Part shown: one piece after another, positions 54,358 to 63,451 of the stretch
How positions within the stretch are numbered: the stretch's first letter is position 1
Layout of the letters: the number at the start of each line of letters is the position of its first letter
NCBI GenBank assembly: GCA_947475095.1
Contig: CANJLG010000003.1
Span: 1-64,000 of the forward strand
DNA from: Flavobacteriales bacterium
GTDB lineage: Bacteria > Bacteroidota > Bacteroidia > Flavobacteriales_D > Crocinitomicaceae
Length of the DNA stretch: 64,000 bases
Reading direction: 5' to 3'
Notes under the pieces: model-generated
What the model was told of the DNA's origin: nothing
Database searches by the model: none
What the model saw: only the letters and a program-made list of their open reading frames with translations
Made by a program: the position numbers and the translations under genes

Positions 54358-55485
54358 ATGGAAAGAACTATTTCTTCAGCTTTTGTAGCTCTTCTACCAA
54401 CGCATAAAATAATCCTTGTTTCGGGCCCCAAGAACACTGGGAAAATTACTTTTATTGAGACAGCACTTTCTATAAACAAAAACAAGTATCAAAAAATCGA
54501 ATTAGGAGAAGAGCGGATTAGAGAAGAGATAAATAAATTAAGTTTAGCGGAACTGCTTTGGCTTAGCAATCAAAACGCCCATATGCTACTATGCGATTGT
54601 GAACACTTAGTATTATTACAAGAATTTCTTGATGAAGTATTGAATGGTAAGGTGAATGCTTCTATAATGTTAACCGCTTCTACTCCACCTAAGATTGAAG
54701 AGGAATTACTGGAGGCCTTGGCTTATCAAGGGGCTCATTTTTATCTACCTCCTCCAACTTTTTATGAATACACGATTGAAACAAGTCTACCAATAGAAAG
54801 TAAGGGAATAGATCAGCGATTAATTTATGGGAATTATCACCCCCTAGACACACAAAAGATAGTCAAGGAAGAAGGCCTTAATGAAACGATAAATAAAATC
54901 GTTGAAGCAAACTTTTCCGCAAGCAATCGGATTAATAAGTCGGCGGTATTACTTCGAACTATTCAAGTCTTGGCGAACCATATTGGTCAGCCAATTTCTT
55001 ACAATCAGATTGCTACATTTATTGGTGTTGATAATGAAACTATAGAACGGTATATCTCCTTACTTTGCCAATCTCATGTATTGTATCGCCTGTCTCCTTA
55101 TTCTACTGATAAAAAATATGAATTAAAAAAAACGAATATTTTCATATTTTTAGATAACGGAATACGCAACGCTTCCATAAACAACTTTAATGATTTGTTA
55201 ATGCGAATGGATATAGATGCTTTGTGGATGAATTGGTTAATTGCTGAGCGAATTAAATGGAACAAAATGAATATGGTTATGGCCGAGTATTTTTTTTGGC
55301 GCTCGCACACTCGACAACAGGTAGATTTTATAGAATGTAATGCAAAAGGAATACAGGGATATAAATTTAAATACAACAAGAAAAAACCTCTAAAAAAACC
55401 ACCGTTGTTTCAAAATCACTACCCAGACATTCCTGTTCATACTGTGAATACAGGAACTTATTTTTCATTCTTGTCTAAAAGATAG
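54358..55485 (+). CDS. AAA ATPase of the DUF4143 type with degenerate P-loop
   Basis: A 375-residue protein with the layout of the AAA plus DUF4143 family. The N-terminal P-loop is SGPKNTGKI (residues 22-30): the Gly and Lys29 are kept, but the following Ser/Thr is Ile. The Walker B region reads MLLCDCEH with Asp79-Cys80 instead of Asp-Glu. A winged-helix-like part with YNQIATFIGVDNETIERYISLL is near 215-240. The C-terminal half ends in a restriction-endonuclease-like region (FFWRSHTRQQVDFIE near 320), typical of DUF4143. ATP hydrolysis is doubtful. It lies three bases before the AddB-like gene. Confidence 0.78.
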   Translation: MERTISSAFVALLPTHKIILVSGPKNTGKITFIETALSINKNKYQKIELGEERIREEINKLSLAELLWLSNQNAHMLLCDCEHLVLLQEFLDEVLNGKVNASIMLTASTPPKIEEELLEALAYQGAHFYLPPPTFYEYTIETSLPIESKGIDQRLIYGNYHPLDTQKIVKEEGLNETINKIVEANFSASNRINKSAVLLRTIQVLANHIGQPISYNQIATFIGVDNETIERYISLLCQSHVLYRLSPYSTDKKYELKKTNIFIFLDNGIRNASINNFNDLLMRMDIDALWMNWLIAERIKWNKMNMVMAEYFFWRSHTRQQVDFIECNAKGIQGYKFKYNKKKPLKKPPLFQNHYPDIPVHTVNTGTYFSFLSKR

Positions 55486-55488
55486 CAC

Positions 55489-58296
55489 ATGAAATTTACC
55501 ACTTATCTAGCGAATGAAATTAAGACAAACAATTGGTTAAATGATCATTTGGTTATAGTTTTGCCCTCCGAACGCGCTTCAAAATTTCTAATGGCGGAAT
55601 TATCTCGAGCGTATAAAAAACCAATATTTGCCCCTAAAATAATTACCATAAATGAGTTAATTAAAACATCTTCTAGTCTTCCAATTATAGATTCGACACG
55701 TTTTCTATTGCTTCTTTTTGAGGCGTACAATAAAGTAGAGAAAACAGAGCCACAAACCTTTGAGGAGTTTCTCGCTTGGGGGCCCATATTATTAAATGAT
55801 TTTGAAGAAATTGAGCGTTATTTATTGAGTCCAACAGCTGTATTTAAAAATTTAAAATCGATTAAAGAGCTAGAAAGCTGGAATTTAGAGGGAAAAGAAC
55901 TTACTGAGTCCCAGAAAAACTTTATGCGATTTTGGGACATTTTACCAGACTTGTACAATGAAGTCCAATCACTCCTCAAAAGCCGCAATCGAGTTAGTTC
56001 GGGGATGGCTTACAAAAGATTAGCTGAGGACACAACACTATTGCACGCTAAAGACCCGAAAGCCTTTTACATATTCGCCGGATTTAATGCACTTTCCGCA
56101 GCAGAGTTAAGAATTATAAATAAAATTTTAATGGCTAAAGCGGGCGCTTTTTATTTGGATTCAGATCAATACTATTACGCCAATAAGCAACATGAGGCAG
56201 GACATTTTCATCGAAAAAACACAGCCGAGCTTGCTATATCAAAGCCCGAACGATTAGAACACCATCTTTCACAAAAGAAACTAGAAATTAACATCATACA
56301 ATGCGCCCAACTCACAGGTCAGGTCAAGGTGGCCGCTACTGAATTAGCCAAATTAAGCCAAGAAGAATTATCTGACACCTTAGTTATGTTAGCTGACGAA
56401 ACGCTTATCACCGCCTTAATTAAGAACATCCCGTCATCAATACAGCAAGCCAATATAACGCTGGGGCTACCGCTTAATCAAACGGCAATGAAATCTTGGG
56501 TGGAAATTTTATTTGACATTCAAGAAAACAAAAAGCGGTTTAAAACGCAGGCCATCTACTACAAGGATTTACAGAGGGTTATCAATCATGCCTTTTTAAT
56601 TTCTTGGTTAAGCGAGGGCGCGAAAAAGCAGTTGGTATTTCTTGAACAAGAAATGATCCGGTATAATAAAATCTTTCAAAATCTTTCTGGGTTAAAAATT
56701 GATGAGGATACCAGAGCATTTTTAGCCTTCCTTTTCGATGATTGGGGCAATAATTGGGACAAGGCGATGTCTTGTATTCGTGAAACGAATGAATTCCTTT
56801 TAAAGCGATTACCCTTAAAAAACGATTTCGAACGGAATATTTTATACGTATTTGATCTCTCGCTCTCCGAATTTCAATTAATGGTGTCCGAAGGCCTCCC
56901 GGAATTGTCATTACGCACTTTTAAGCTATTATTTAATCAACATTGGTATACTAAGAGTATCGCTTTTCATGGAAATCCAATTGAGGGTTTACAAATCATG
57001 GGCTTATTAGAAACGCGCATGCTAGATTTCAAACGAATTATCATTCTAGGAATGAACGAAGGAAACCTACCCCCAACAAATGCAATGAACACGATTATCC
57101 CCATGGATCTTCGTAAAGGCCTTGGGCTGCCCACATTAAGGGATAAGCAAGGGATTTTTGCGCAGCATTTTTATCGCTTACTCCATCATTGCGAACAATT
57201 AACATTGACATATACAACCATAGGCGATCAAATCAATGCAGCCGAGCCGAGCCGTTATTTAAATCAATTGGAATTAGAGTTAGTTCGATTAAACCCAAAT
57301 GCAACGCTAAATAAAAGCTATTACCTGACTTCTTTTTCTGATAGTGAGGTAGGGATTCCAGGCATTATTGAAAAGAAAGGAGAGATAAAAGAACAATTAG
57401 ACAGGTATTTTTCAAAGCCAATATCTGCCTCTGCCATAAATAAATACCTTACTTGTCCAATGGATTTTTATTACCATTACTTAGTTGAATTTGGCGAGGA
57501 AAAGTTGGTGATGGAAGATGTTGAAAGCAGTGATTTTGGAATCTTCATTCATGGCACGCTAGAGAAGTTGTTTACCCCTTTTGCACAAAGAGATAAAGAA
57601 GGAAATTTCATATCCCCTCCCCCTAAGGCACTCGAGGTAGAAGATATTAATAAAATGATTATTGATTTTCCTGAGATTATGAGGGGGGAATTCATGCTTA
57701 AATTTAACCAAGACGCCTCCTTATTTGCTACTGGAAAAAACCTTTTAAGTTTCGAAATGGCAAATGAAATCACCTTAAAAACCTTACTAGCAGAAATAAC
57801 ATATCTTAAAGGATTAACAGAGCCATTGTACATAGAGCAGGTTGAAGCTTCTATGACGGCAACTCTTCCCGTGGTTATAGGTTCAGAGACGAGACAAATA
57901 CACGTAAAAGGCTACATTGATAGAATTGATAGAGTAGGTGATAAGTATCGTATTTTAGACTATAAGACGGGAAAAACAGAACCCACACATGTTAATTTTA
58001 ATCTAAAACCTTCAGGTGTTAAAGAGTCCTTTACTTCAGCAAAACACAGCTTGCAATTAACGCTTTATTGTTTATTATTTAAACAAAAATATAATATTGA
58101 TGCCGATGAAGCCGCGATATTATCCTTAATAACTACAAAACACAACATTTTTCCTTTACACTATAAAGGTGAAGCAAAGGAGGACCTACAAACCTTGCTT
58201 GTGGAACTGCTTCAGGAAGTAATAACGGAACTTTATGACTTGGGGTCTCCATTTATTCATAACGAATCATCGAAATATTGTAGTTATTGCCAATAA
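55489..58296 (+). CDS. AddB-like PD-(D/E)XK nuclease, double-strand break repair
   Basis: A 935-residue protein related to AddB. The N-terminal region is helicase-like but has no Walker A motif (VIVLPSERASKFLMAEL), as in the Bacteroidota AddB group. The C-terminal nuclease domain has SASAINKYLTCPMDFYYHY and the catalytic GYIDRIDRVGDKYRILDYKTGK (Asp and Lys of PD-(D/E)XK; quoted only in part). An iron-sulfur cluster is suggested by the Cys in LTCP and by CSYC at the end, but the protein stops right after CSYCQ, so the usual fourth Cys is missing. It would work with an AddA-type helicase, not in this window. Confidence 0.82.
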   Translation: MKFTTYLANEIKTNNWLNDHLVIVLPSERASKFLMAELSRAYKKPIFAPKIITINELIKTSSSLPIIDSTRFLLLLFEAYNKVEKTEPQTFEEFLAWGPILLNDFEEIERYLLSPTAVFKNLKSIKELESWNLEGKELTESQKNFMRFWDILPDLYNEVQSLLKSRNRVSSGMAYKRLAEDTTLLHAKDPKAFYIFAGFNALSAAELRIINKILMAKAGAFYLDSDQYYYANKQHEAGHFHRKNTAELAISKPERLEHHLSQKKLEINIIQCAQLTGQVKVAATELAKLSQEELSDTLVMLADETLITALIKNIPSSIQQANITLGLPLNQTAMKSWVEILFDIQENKKRFKTQAIYYKDLQRVINHAFLISWLSEGAKKQLVFLEQEMIRYNKIFQNLSGLKIDEDTRAFLAFLFDDWGNNWDKAMSCIRETNEFLLKRLPLKNDFERNILYVFDLSLSEFQLMVSEGLPELSLRTFKLLFNQHWYTKSIAFHGNPIEGLQIMGLLETRMLDFKRIIILGMNEGNLPPTNAMNTIIPMDLRKGLGLPTLRDKQGIFAQHFYRLLHHCEQLTLTYTTIGDQINAAEPSRYLNQLELELVRLNPNATLNKSYYLTSFSDSEVGIPGIIEKKGEIKEQLDRYFSKPISASAINKYLTCPMDFYYHYLVEFGEEKLVMEDVESSDFGIFIHGTLEKLFTPFAQRDKEGNFISPPPKALEVEDINKMIIDFPEIMRGEFMLKFNQDASLFATGKNLLSFEMANEITLKTLLAEITYLKGLTEPLYIEQVEASMTATLPVVIGSETRQIHVKGYIDRIDRVGDKYRILDYKTGKTEPTHVNFNLKPSGVKESFTSAKHSLQLTLYCLLFKQKYNIDADEAAILSLITTKHNIFPLHYKGEAKEDLQTLLVELLQEVITELYDLGSPFIHNESSKYCSYCQ

Positions 58297-58339
58297 AAAA
58301 GCCTGAAATGATTCATGGTTAAATGATTCGTTTCAGGCT
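58294..58339 (-). terminator. Terminator of the small unknown gene (possibly bidirectional)
   Basis: AGCCTGAAA (58300-58308) and TTTCAGGCT (58331-58339) form a nine-base stem with a 22-base loop. On the minus strand the T run follows the stem (complement of 58294-58299). It overlaps the last bases of the AddB-like gene. A competing pairing AACGAATCAT (58261-58270) with ATGATTCGTT (58323-58332) is also possible. Confidence 0.65.
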
Positions 58340-58428
58340 ACTGCAAGTTAAATAAAACTAAGTAAAGACAAACGTTTTTGCCTTATGTTATCTTGACGTT
58401 GGATGTCGTAAAAGCGTTGCTCTTTGGT

Positions 58429-58788
58429 TTAATAAAGTTCCGATTTCAGGCTATTACGGTAATCCTTTAGCTCTTCACGGTTCACCTTATGCTCAGCATT
58501 TTTAAGTAGATTAAGCAAATACAATAGATTTTCCTTGTCATCAATTTCAATCGGATACTCATTTCCTTCCTCATCCTCTTCATATTGGGCCTGAACATTA
58601 AACGTTTCATTTTCCTTTAGAAATTCATAGCTTAATCGCAATACCTTAACGACTAAGGGATCTTTTTCAAGTAGCGCATGCTCTCTAAGAGCCTGTAATT
58701 CACTAATTATTTTTTTAGTGTCAAGTGTCTTTTTTCCTGCGAGGGAAATAATACTATCTAGCTTTTCGTTGGCAATTAATGTTTTCAT
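58429..58788 (-). CDS. Conserved-looking hypothetical helical protein
   Basis: A 119-residue protein that I do not recognise. It is mainly helical and highly charged, with an acidic stretch YEEDEEGNEYPIEIDDKEN near residues 69-87 and repeated Leu/Lys helices on both sides. There is no signal peptide, membrane segment or cysteine. It has an ATG start and its own terminator, and lies between two genes on the other strand. Codon use looks normal. Probably a cytoplasmic protein of unknown function. Confidence 0.65.
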   Translation of the reverse strand: MKTLIANEKLDSIISLAGKKTLDTKKIISELQALREHALLEKDPLVVKVLRLSYEFLKENETFNVQAQYEEDEEGNEYPIEIDDKENLLYLLNLLKNAEHKVNREELKDYRNSLKSELY

Positions 58789-58878
58789 AAAGAGTCTGTT
58801 TTCTATGCAAAAGTAAGGAACTTAATAGATTTTTGAAAAGACTTAGCAAAAAAAAGACGTGTCCGTGAAATGAATTTC

Positions 58879-58886
58879 TATTTTTG
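58879..58886 (+). promoter_or_regulatory. Candidate -7 promoter element of the LysE-family gene
   Basis: TATTTTTG matches TAnnTTTG and ends six bases before the ATG at 58893, so the transcript would be nearly leaderless. Confidence 0.4.
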
Positions 58887-58892
58887 TAATAT

Positions 58893-59528
58893 ATGGACTA
58901 TGTTTTACAGGCAATAGGTATAGGGTTTTTGCTTAGCGTGATGGTTGGGCCAGTTTTTTTTATTCTACTGGAAACAAGTATTACAAAGGGTATTCGAGCT
59001 GCTCTAATCTTGGATTTCGGTGTTTTTATAAGCGATGTTATTTATATTTTATTTGCTTTTATTTTTGCCTCACAAATAAAAAGCTTTACAAATGATAATT
59101 TAGTACTTGCAATAATTGGAGGGGTATTGTTTATAGGATACGGACTATATACATTATTTTCAAAATCAAAGGTTGATATTAACCCAAAGGGTAAAATAAA
59201 TACCGCTAATAACGCAGATTATATTGTCCTAGCAATTAAAGGATTCATGTTAAATTCTGTCAATCCATTTATTTTACTTTATTGGTTTGGCATCATAGCT
59301 CAAGGAAACGAAGCAATAGATAAAGGCCACCCAAATCAACTAATTATTTTCATCAGTATAGTTTTAGCCACTTATTTTGGTATGGATACTTTAAAAATAA
59401 TTGGCGCAAAAAAATTGCGTCCCTTGGTTACAGAAAATATACTTTTAGCATTAAATCGTTTGATAGGGATTGTTTTTACTGCCTTTGGTGTGTTTTTAAT
59501 TCTTAAACAGATTATCATTAAACCGTAA
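58893..59528 (+). CDS. LysE-family amino acid exporter
   Basis: A 211-residue inner-membrane protein with six hydrophobic helices. The N-terminal AIGIGFLLSVMVGPVFFILLE, quoted in part, holds the conserved Gly-Pro of the LysE/RhtB family, and NSVNPFILLYWFG near residue 125 is the second signature. It likely exports an amino acid or related metabolite; the substrate is not clear. It lies 29 bases before the MORN-repeat gene. Confidence 0.88.
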   Translation: MDYVLQAIGIGFLLSVMVGPVFFILLETSITKGIRAALILDFGVFISDVIYILFAFIFASQIKSFTNDNLVLAIIGGVLFIGYGLYTLFSKSKVDINPKGKINTANNADYIVLAIKGFMLNSVNPFILLYWFGIIAQGNEAIDKGHPNQLIIFISIVLATYFGMDTLKIIGAKKLRPLVTENILLALNRLIGIVFTAFGVFLILKQIIIKP

Positions 59529-59557
59529 CATTTTATTTTGAATCATTTATACTTAAC

Positions 59558-61270
59558 ATGATAAAATTAGGTCTTTCAATAACGTTACTTTTATTTTACA
59601 CTTTTATTTTCGCTCAAAAAGTGGATCCGGAAAACTTATCTCCCAAGAACAAGATTTATTGGGATCAAGGAGGAAAGCGTATTCATTCAGTGGGATCTTA
59701 TTATGTCGATGATCGTCATCCTGAAACAACAGAAAAACATGGAAAGTGGCTTTTTTATTCTGTAAAAGGGGTTTTGGAAGAGGAGAGGTACTATTTCAGG
59801 GATAGGATACATGGAAAACAAACCATTTTCTATCCAGACAAATCAACTAAGCAATTAATGTACTACTCTTTTAATGTGCCGGACAGTATTTTCAAAGAAT
59901 GGTACAGTAATAAAAATTTAAAAGCAACGGGAGAATATACACTAGGAAGCCCAACTGGGAAATGGCGATATTATTACGAGGATGCCCATTTAAAATCAAT
60001 CGATAGCATTGTAATAGATACGGTTTATACTCTTTCTTATTGGGATGAGAGTAAGGACCACATCCAAACAGTAATTAATGGCAATGGTTTTATTAAAACG
60101 GATTATGTTACAGGCTTACTAAAAGAAAAATATCAGTTTATTAATGGTCTTAAAACCGGTCCTTTTGAAGAACGTCTGGCGAACGGAAGAGTTTCTATTA
60201 AAGGAGCTTTTGAAAAAGGGAAAAAAAATGGTGCATGGATTTTTTATGATGATGCAGGTTTTGTCGACAAGCAAATTAACTATCGCAGAGATTCATTAGA
60301 TGGTGAATACTTGGTTTTTTTTCCTGATGGTCGCATCAATACAAGCGGCAATTATTTAATGGGTAAAAAGACAGGTTTATGGGTTTGGAATTTGCCTAAT
60401 AAAATTGGAACGGAAATGAAAGGGACATTTGTAAATGATCTACAGGATGGAAAGTGGGAGTATTATTTCTCTACGGGCGAACTATCTTATTTAGCAAATT
60501 ACAAGCAGGGTTTAAGAAATGGGGATTGGAACTATTTTTATAAGGACAGCACACTTTATCGCAAGGGGAAGTTCTCAAATGATCTAAAAGAAGGTAAATG
60601 GGAAACATACTATGAAGACGGCACATTATTAATGGAAGGTGCATATAATAAGGGAAAAGAGGCAGGAGAATGGACGGTTTATTGGGAAAACGGAAGAGTT
60701 AAAAACCGATCTGTTTTCGCAGAAGGTAAATTAAATGGTATTTGGACGTCCTATACTCCAACCGGAATGATATCACTAGCGGGAAGATACAAAAAAGGCC
60801 AAAAGACTGGTTTGTGGGAGGAGTTTTATAATAACGGCAAGCCTAAAGAGCAAACGCATTACAAAGTGAAGTATATTAAAACCCGCAGTAATGATGTTGT
60901 TGTTATGGGTATGAAAACACTGCAAAGCATTCAGCATGGCAAATTTAAAGCGTATTCTCAAATAGATTATGAAATAAAAGAGACCGGGAAATTTAAAAAT
61001 GGAATAAAAACGGGCGAATGGATAAACTATTATCCTGGGGGTGTTGTCCCAACGGTTATCTCTCAATATAAGAAAGGAAAGTTACATGGTGTGCTTAAAC
61101 AGTTCGGTCGAAGAGGAGAAGTTATGAACGAAATTCATTATAAAAACGGGCTAAAACATGGTTTGTTTTTGGTTTATGGCAACAATAATAAAGTATTGGT
61201 GAAAAAAATGTTCCGAAAGGGAATGGAAATGCAGAGGCTCGAGGCAGACGGGATGTTTGCACCTGATTAA
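59558..61270 (+). CDS. Exported MORN-repeat protein (YwqK-like)
   Basis: A 570-residue protein with a signal peptide (cleaved near FAQ, residue 19). About fifteen MORN/YwqK-type repeats follow: GxW.YY or GxW.FY units such as HGKWLFY, GKWRYYYEDAHLKS, GAWIFYDDAG, GKWETYYEDGTLLMEGAY and GEWTVYWENGRVKN. These repeats form extended beta-hairpin stacks, often for surface binding. No enzyme motif is seen. Automatic pipelines often call such genes toxin-antitoxin antitoxins, but no toxin partner is present here. Confidence 0.85.
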   Translation: MIKLGLSITLLLFYTFIFAQKVDPENLSPKNKIYWDQGGKRIHSVGSYYVDDRHPETTEKHGKWLFYSVKGVLEEERYYFRDRIHGKQTIFYPDKSTKQLMYYSFNVPDSIFKEWYSNKNLKATGEYTLGSPTGKWRYYYEDAHLKSIDSIVIDTVYTLSYWDESKDHIQTVINGNGFIKTDYVTGLLKEKYQFINGLKTGPFEERLANGRVSIKGAFEKGKKNGAWIFYDDAGFVDKQINYRRDSLDGEYLVFFPDGRINTSGNYLMGKKTGLWVWNLPNKIGTEMKGTFVNDLQDGKWEYYFSTGELSYLANYKQGLRNGDWNYFYKDSTLYRKGKFSNDLKEGKWETYYEDGTLLMEGAYNKGKEAGEWTVYWENGRVKNRSVFAEGKLNGIWTSYTPTGMISLAGRYKKGQKTGLWEEFYNNGKPKEQTHYKVKYIKTRSNDVVVMGMKTLQSIQHGKFKAYSQIDYEIKETGKFKNGIKTGEWINYYPGGVVPTVISQYKKGKLHGVLKQFGRRGEVMNEIHYKNGLKHGLFLVYGNNNKVLVKKMFRKGMEMQRLEADGMFAPD

Positions 61271-63405
61271 AGCACCAATTCTAAATCTATTTGCCTTTTC
61301 CGTGGATTAACCTCATATATTCTAACGGTAACTAAGTCTCCAAAATTATATTCTCTTTTGTTTTTTGACCCAATCACCCGAAATTTTTCCGCATCAAAAT
61401 AGTAGCGGTCTCCGGGTATATCTTGCATGGAAACCATTCCCTCACAATTGTTCTCTGTCATTTTAACATATATCCCATGTTCAGCGATACCGGAAATTAT
61501 CCCAGAAAATTCTTCACCTATCTTATCTTCAACAAATAAGGTCTGAAAATATTTACCGGATTCCCTTTCTGCTTCGGCCGCTTTACGTTCATTTCGAGAA
61601 ATAAGTTTACAAACATCGTCTAACGATTTTCCATATTGGTGTGGCCTTTTAACCAATTCAGTTTCGAGAATTCGATGTACAACAAGATCAGCATAACGCC
61701 TTATAGGCGATGTGAAATGAGAATAATGCGTGAATGCCAATCCAAAATGACCAATGTTTTGTGTTTCATAACTCGCTTTAGACATAGAGCGTATTACCAT
61801 GGATTGCACAAGGGGAAACTCATTTTCTTCTCGGATACTTTTTAATAATACGTTAATATTTAAGGCAATTTTATCTAAGCTTTCAAAAGTTAGCTCATGT
61901 CCAAATTTATCAAGAAATAATTTTAGAAATCCAATCTTATCGGGATCTGGTTTATCGTGAACTCGATAAATCATAGGTATCAGGTCCTTGTTTTGATTCG
62001 GCTTAGACAAAAACAAGGAAACTCGTTTATTTGCCAACAACATAAACTCTTCAATTAGCTTATGGGCATCTTTGGACGTTTTAATAATGGTTTCTATCGG
62101 ACTTCCTTTGGAGTCTAATTTAAACCGCATTTCCTCGGATTCAATATTTAATGCTCCGTTCGCTAATCGAGCTTCTCTCAAAATTTTAGCAACCTTATCT
62201 ATGGCTCTAATTTCGTCCTGAAACTCCCCTTCTTTTCCCTCGATAATTTCTTGTGCTTCCTCGTAACTATAGCGCCTATTTGAATGTATTACCGTCTTTC
62301 CAAACCATTCTCCCTTTACATCTCCAGATTCTTCCATTTCAAAAACGGCAGAAAAACTATATTTATCTTCCTTAGGCCGAAGTGAACAGGCAATGTTTGA
62401 TAGTTGCTCGGGAAGCATTGGAATCACCCGGTCAACTAAATAAACGGAATTAGATCGTTTTAATGCCTCTGTATCCATTTTACTTCCTGGACGAACATAA
62501 TGACTGACATCTGCAATATGAACGCCCAACTCAAAGTTTCCATTTTTTAGTTTTCTATATGAAATAGCATCGTCAAAATCTTTAGCATCAAAAGGGTCAA
62601 TAGTAAAGGTTAAAACAGCTCTAAAATCGCGTCTTTTTGCAATTTCAGCCTCATCAAGGTCGATGGAAACATATTCCGCTTCTTCTAGGACTTCATTAGG
62701 AAATTTAGGATCAATGCCCTGATTGTATAAAATGGAGAGCATTTCCACGTCATTAGTCCCCGGAAAACCAAGCACCTCAACAATCTCTCCAAAAGGCCTT
62801 GCAGAAGACTGTGGCCAAACGGTTATTTTAACCAATGCCTTTACGCCATTTACAGCAGTGGAAAGTTTATTATCAACGATTTCAATTTCCACTCCTGACC
62901 TCACATTATCAGGGATTAAAATAGATTTATTCCCAATGATTTTTAGTGTGCCAACGAATTGGGTTTTGTTTCTATCAATTACTTTGATAACAACTCCCTC
63001 AGGACGTCCTTTTCCAATATTGATTAAGCGCACACTTACCTTGTCGTTGTGCATGGCTTGGTTGGTATTATTAGGCGAGATAAAAATATCTTTTGAGCCT
63101 CCTTCCTGCACCACAAATCCGCTTCCTCTTTGTGTTAATTCAATTCTCCCTTCAATAGTATTTAATCCTTCGTCTAATTTATAACTATGAGGACTCAGTT
63201 GTTTAATTACTTGTCTTTTTGCTAATTGAATCAATGTGTCAAAGACTTGTTGCCGTAAAGCAGGCGAATTAGCGTCAATTTTACTGCAGAGATCTTTTTG
63301 TGTTAACTCTAGGCCGATATTTTTTTCAAAAACCTTCATTATAGAAGGAGTTAAGCCCTTTGTATTTCGAGAAGACTGTTTTTGATTAAAGTGTTTTTTA
63401 GGCAT
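61267..63405 (-). CDS. rnr: Ribonuclease R
   Basis: A 712-residue RNB-family 3'-5' exoribonuclease. An N-terminal helix-turn-helix domain (~20-75) is followed by cold-shock domains (GFVVQEGGSKDIFIS). The catalytic RNB domain begins with FTIDPFDAKDFDDAIS, whose aspartates bind Mg2+, and continues with YLVDRVIPMLPEQLSN and HYSHFTSPIRRYADLVVHR. The C-terminal S1 domain spans ~620-700. It degrades structured RNA and helps mRNA and rRNA quality control. Its stop overlaps the end of the MORN gene by four bases. Confidence 0.95.
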   Translation of the reverse strand: MPKKHFNQKQSSRNTKGLTPSIMKVFEKNIGLELTQKDLCSKIDANSPALRQQVFDTLIQLAKRQVIKQLSPHSYKLDEGLNTIEGRIELTQRGSGFVVQEGGSKDIFISPNNTNQAMHNDKVSVRLINIGKGRPEGVVIKVIDRNKTQFVGTLKIIGNKSILIPDNVRSGVEIEIVDNKLSTAVNGVKALVKITVWPQSSARPFGEIVEVLGFPGTNDVEMLSILYNQGIDPKFPNEVLEEAEYVSIDLDEAEIAKRRDFRAVLTFTIDPFDAKDFDDAISYRKLKNGNFELGVHIADVSHYVRPGSKMDTEALKRSNSVYLVDRVIPMLPEQLSNIACSLRPKEDKYSFSAVFEMEESGDVKGEWFGKTVIHSNRRYSYEEAQEIIEGKEGEFQDEIRAIDKVAKILREARLANGALNIESEEMRFKLDSKGSPIETIIKTSKDAHKLIEEFMLLANKRVSLFLSKPNQNKDLIPMIYRVHDKPDPDKIGFLKLFLDKFGHELTFESLDKIALNINVLLKSIREENEFPLVQSMVIRSMSKASYETQNIGHFGLAFTHYSHFTSPIRRYADLVVHRILETELVKRPHQYGKSLDDVCKLISRNERKAAEAERESGKYFQTLFVEDKIGEEFSGIISGIAEHGIYVKMTENNCEGMVSMQDIPGDRYYFDAEKFRVIGSKNKREYNFGDLVTVRIYEVNPRKRQIDLELVL

Positions 63406-63451
63406 TTTTTAATTGTAATTCATTATGCCTATGCTTGAAAGGATCAATTTA

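Noticed and set aside
59558-61270. MORN protein as antitoxin of a toxin-antitoxin pair
   Set aside because: The name comes from automatic annotation of YwqK-like repeats. The protein is exported and no toxin gene is adjacent.
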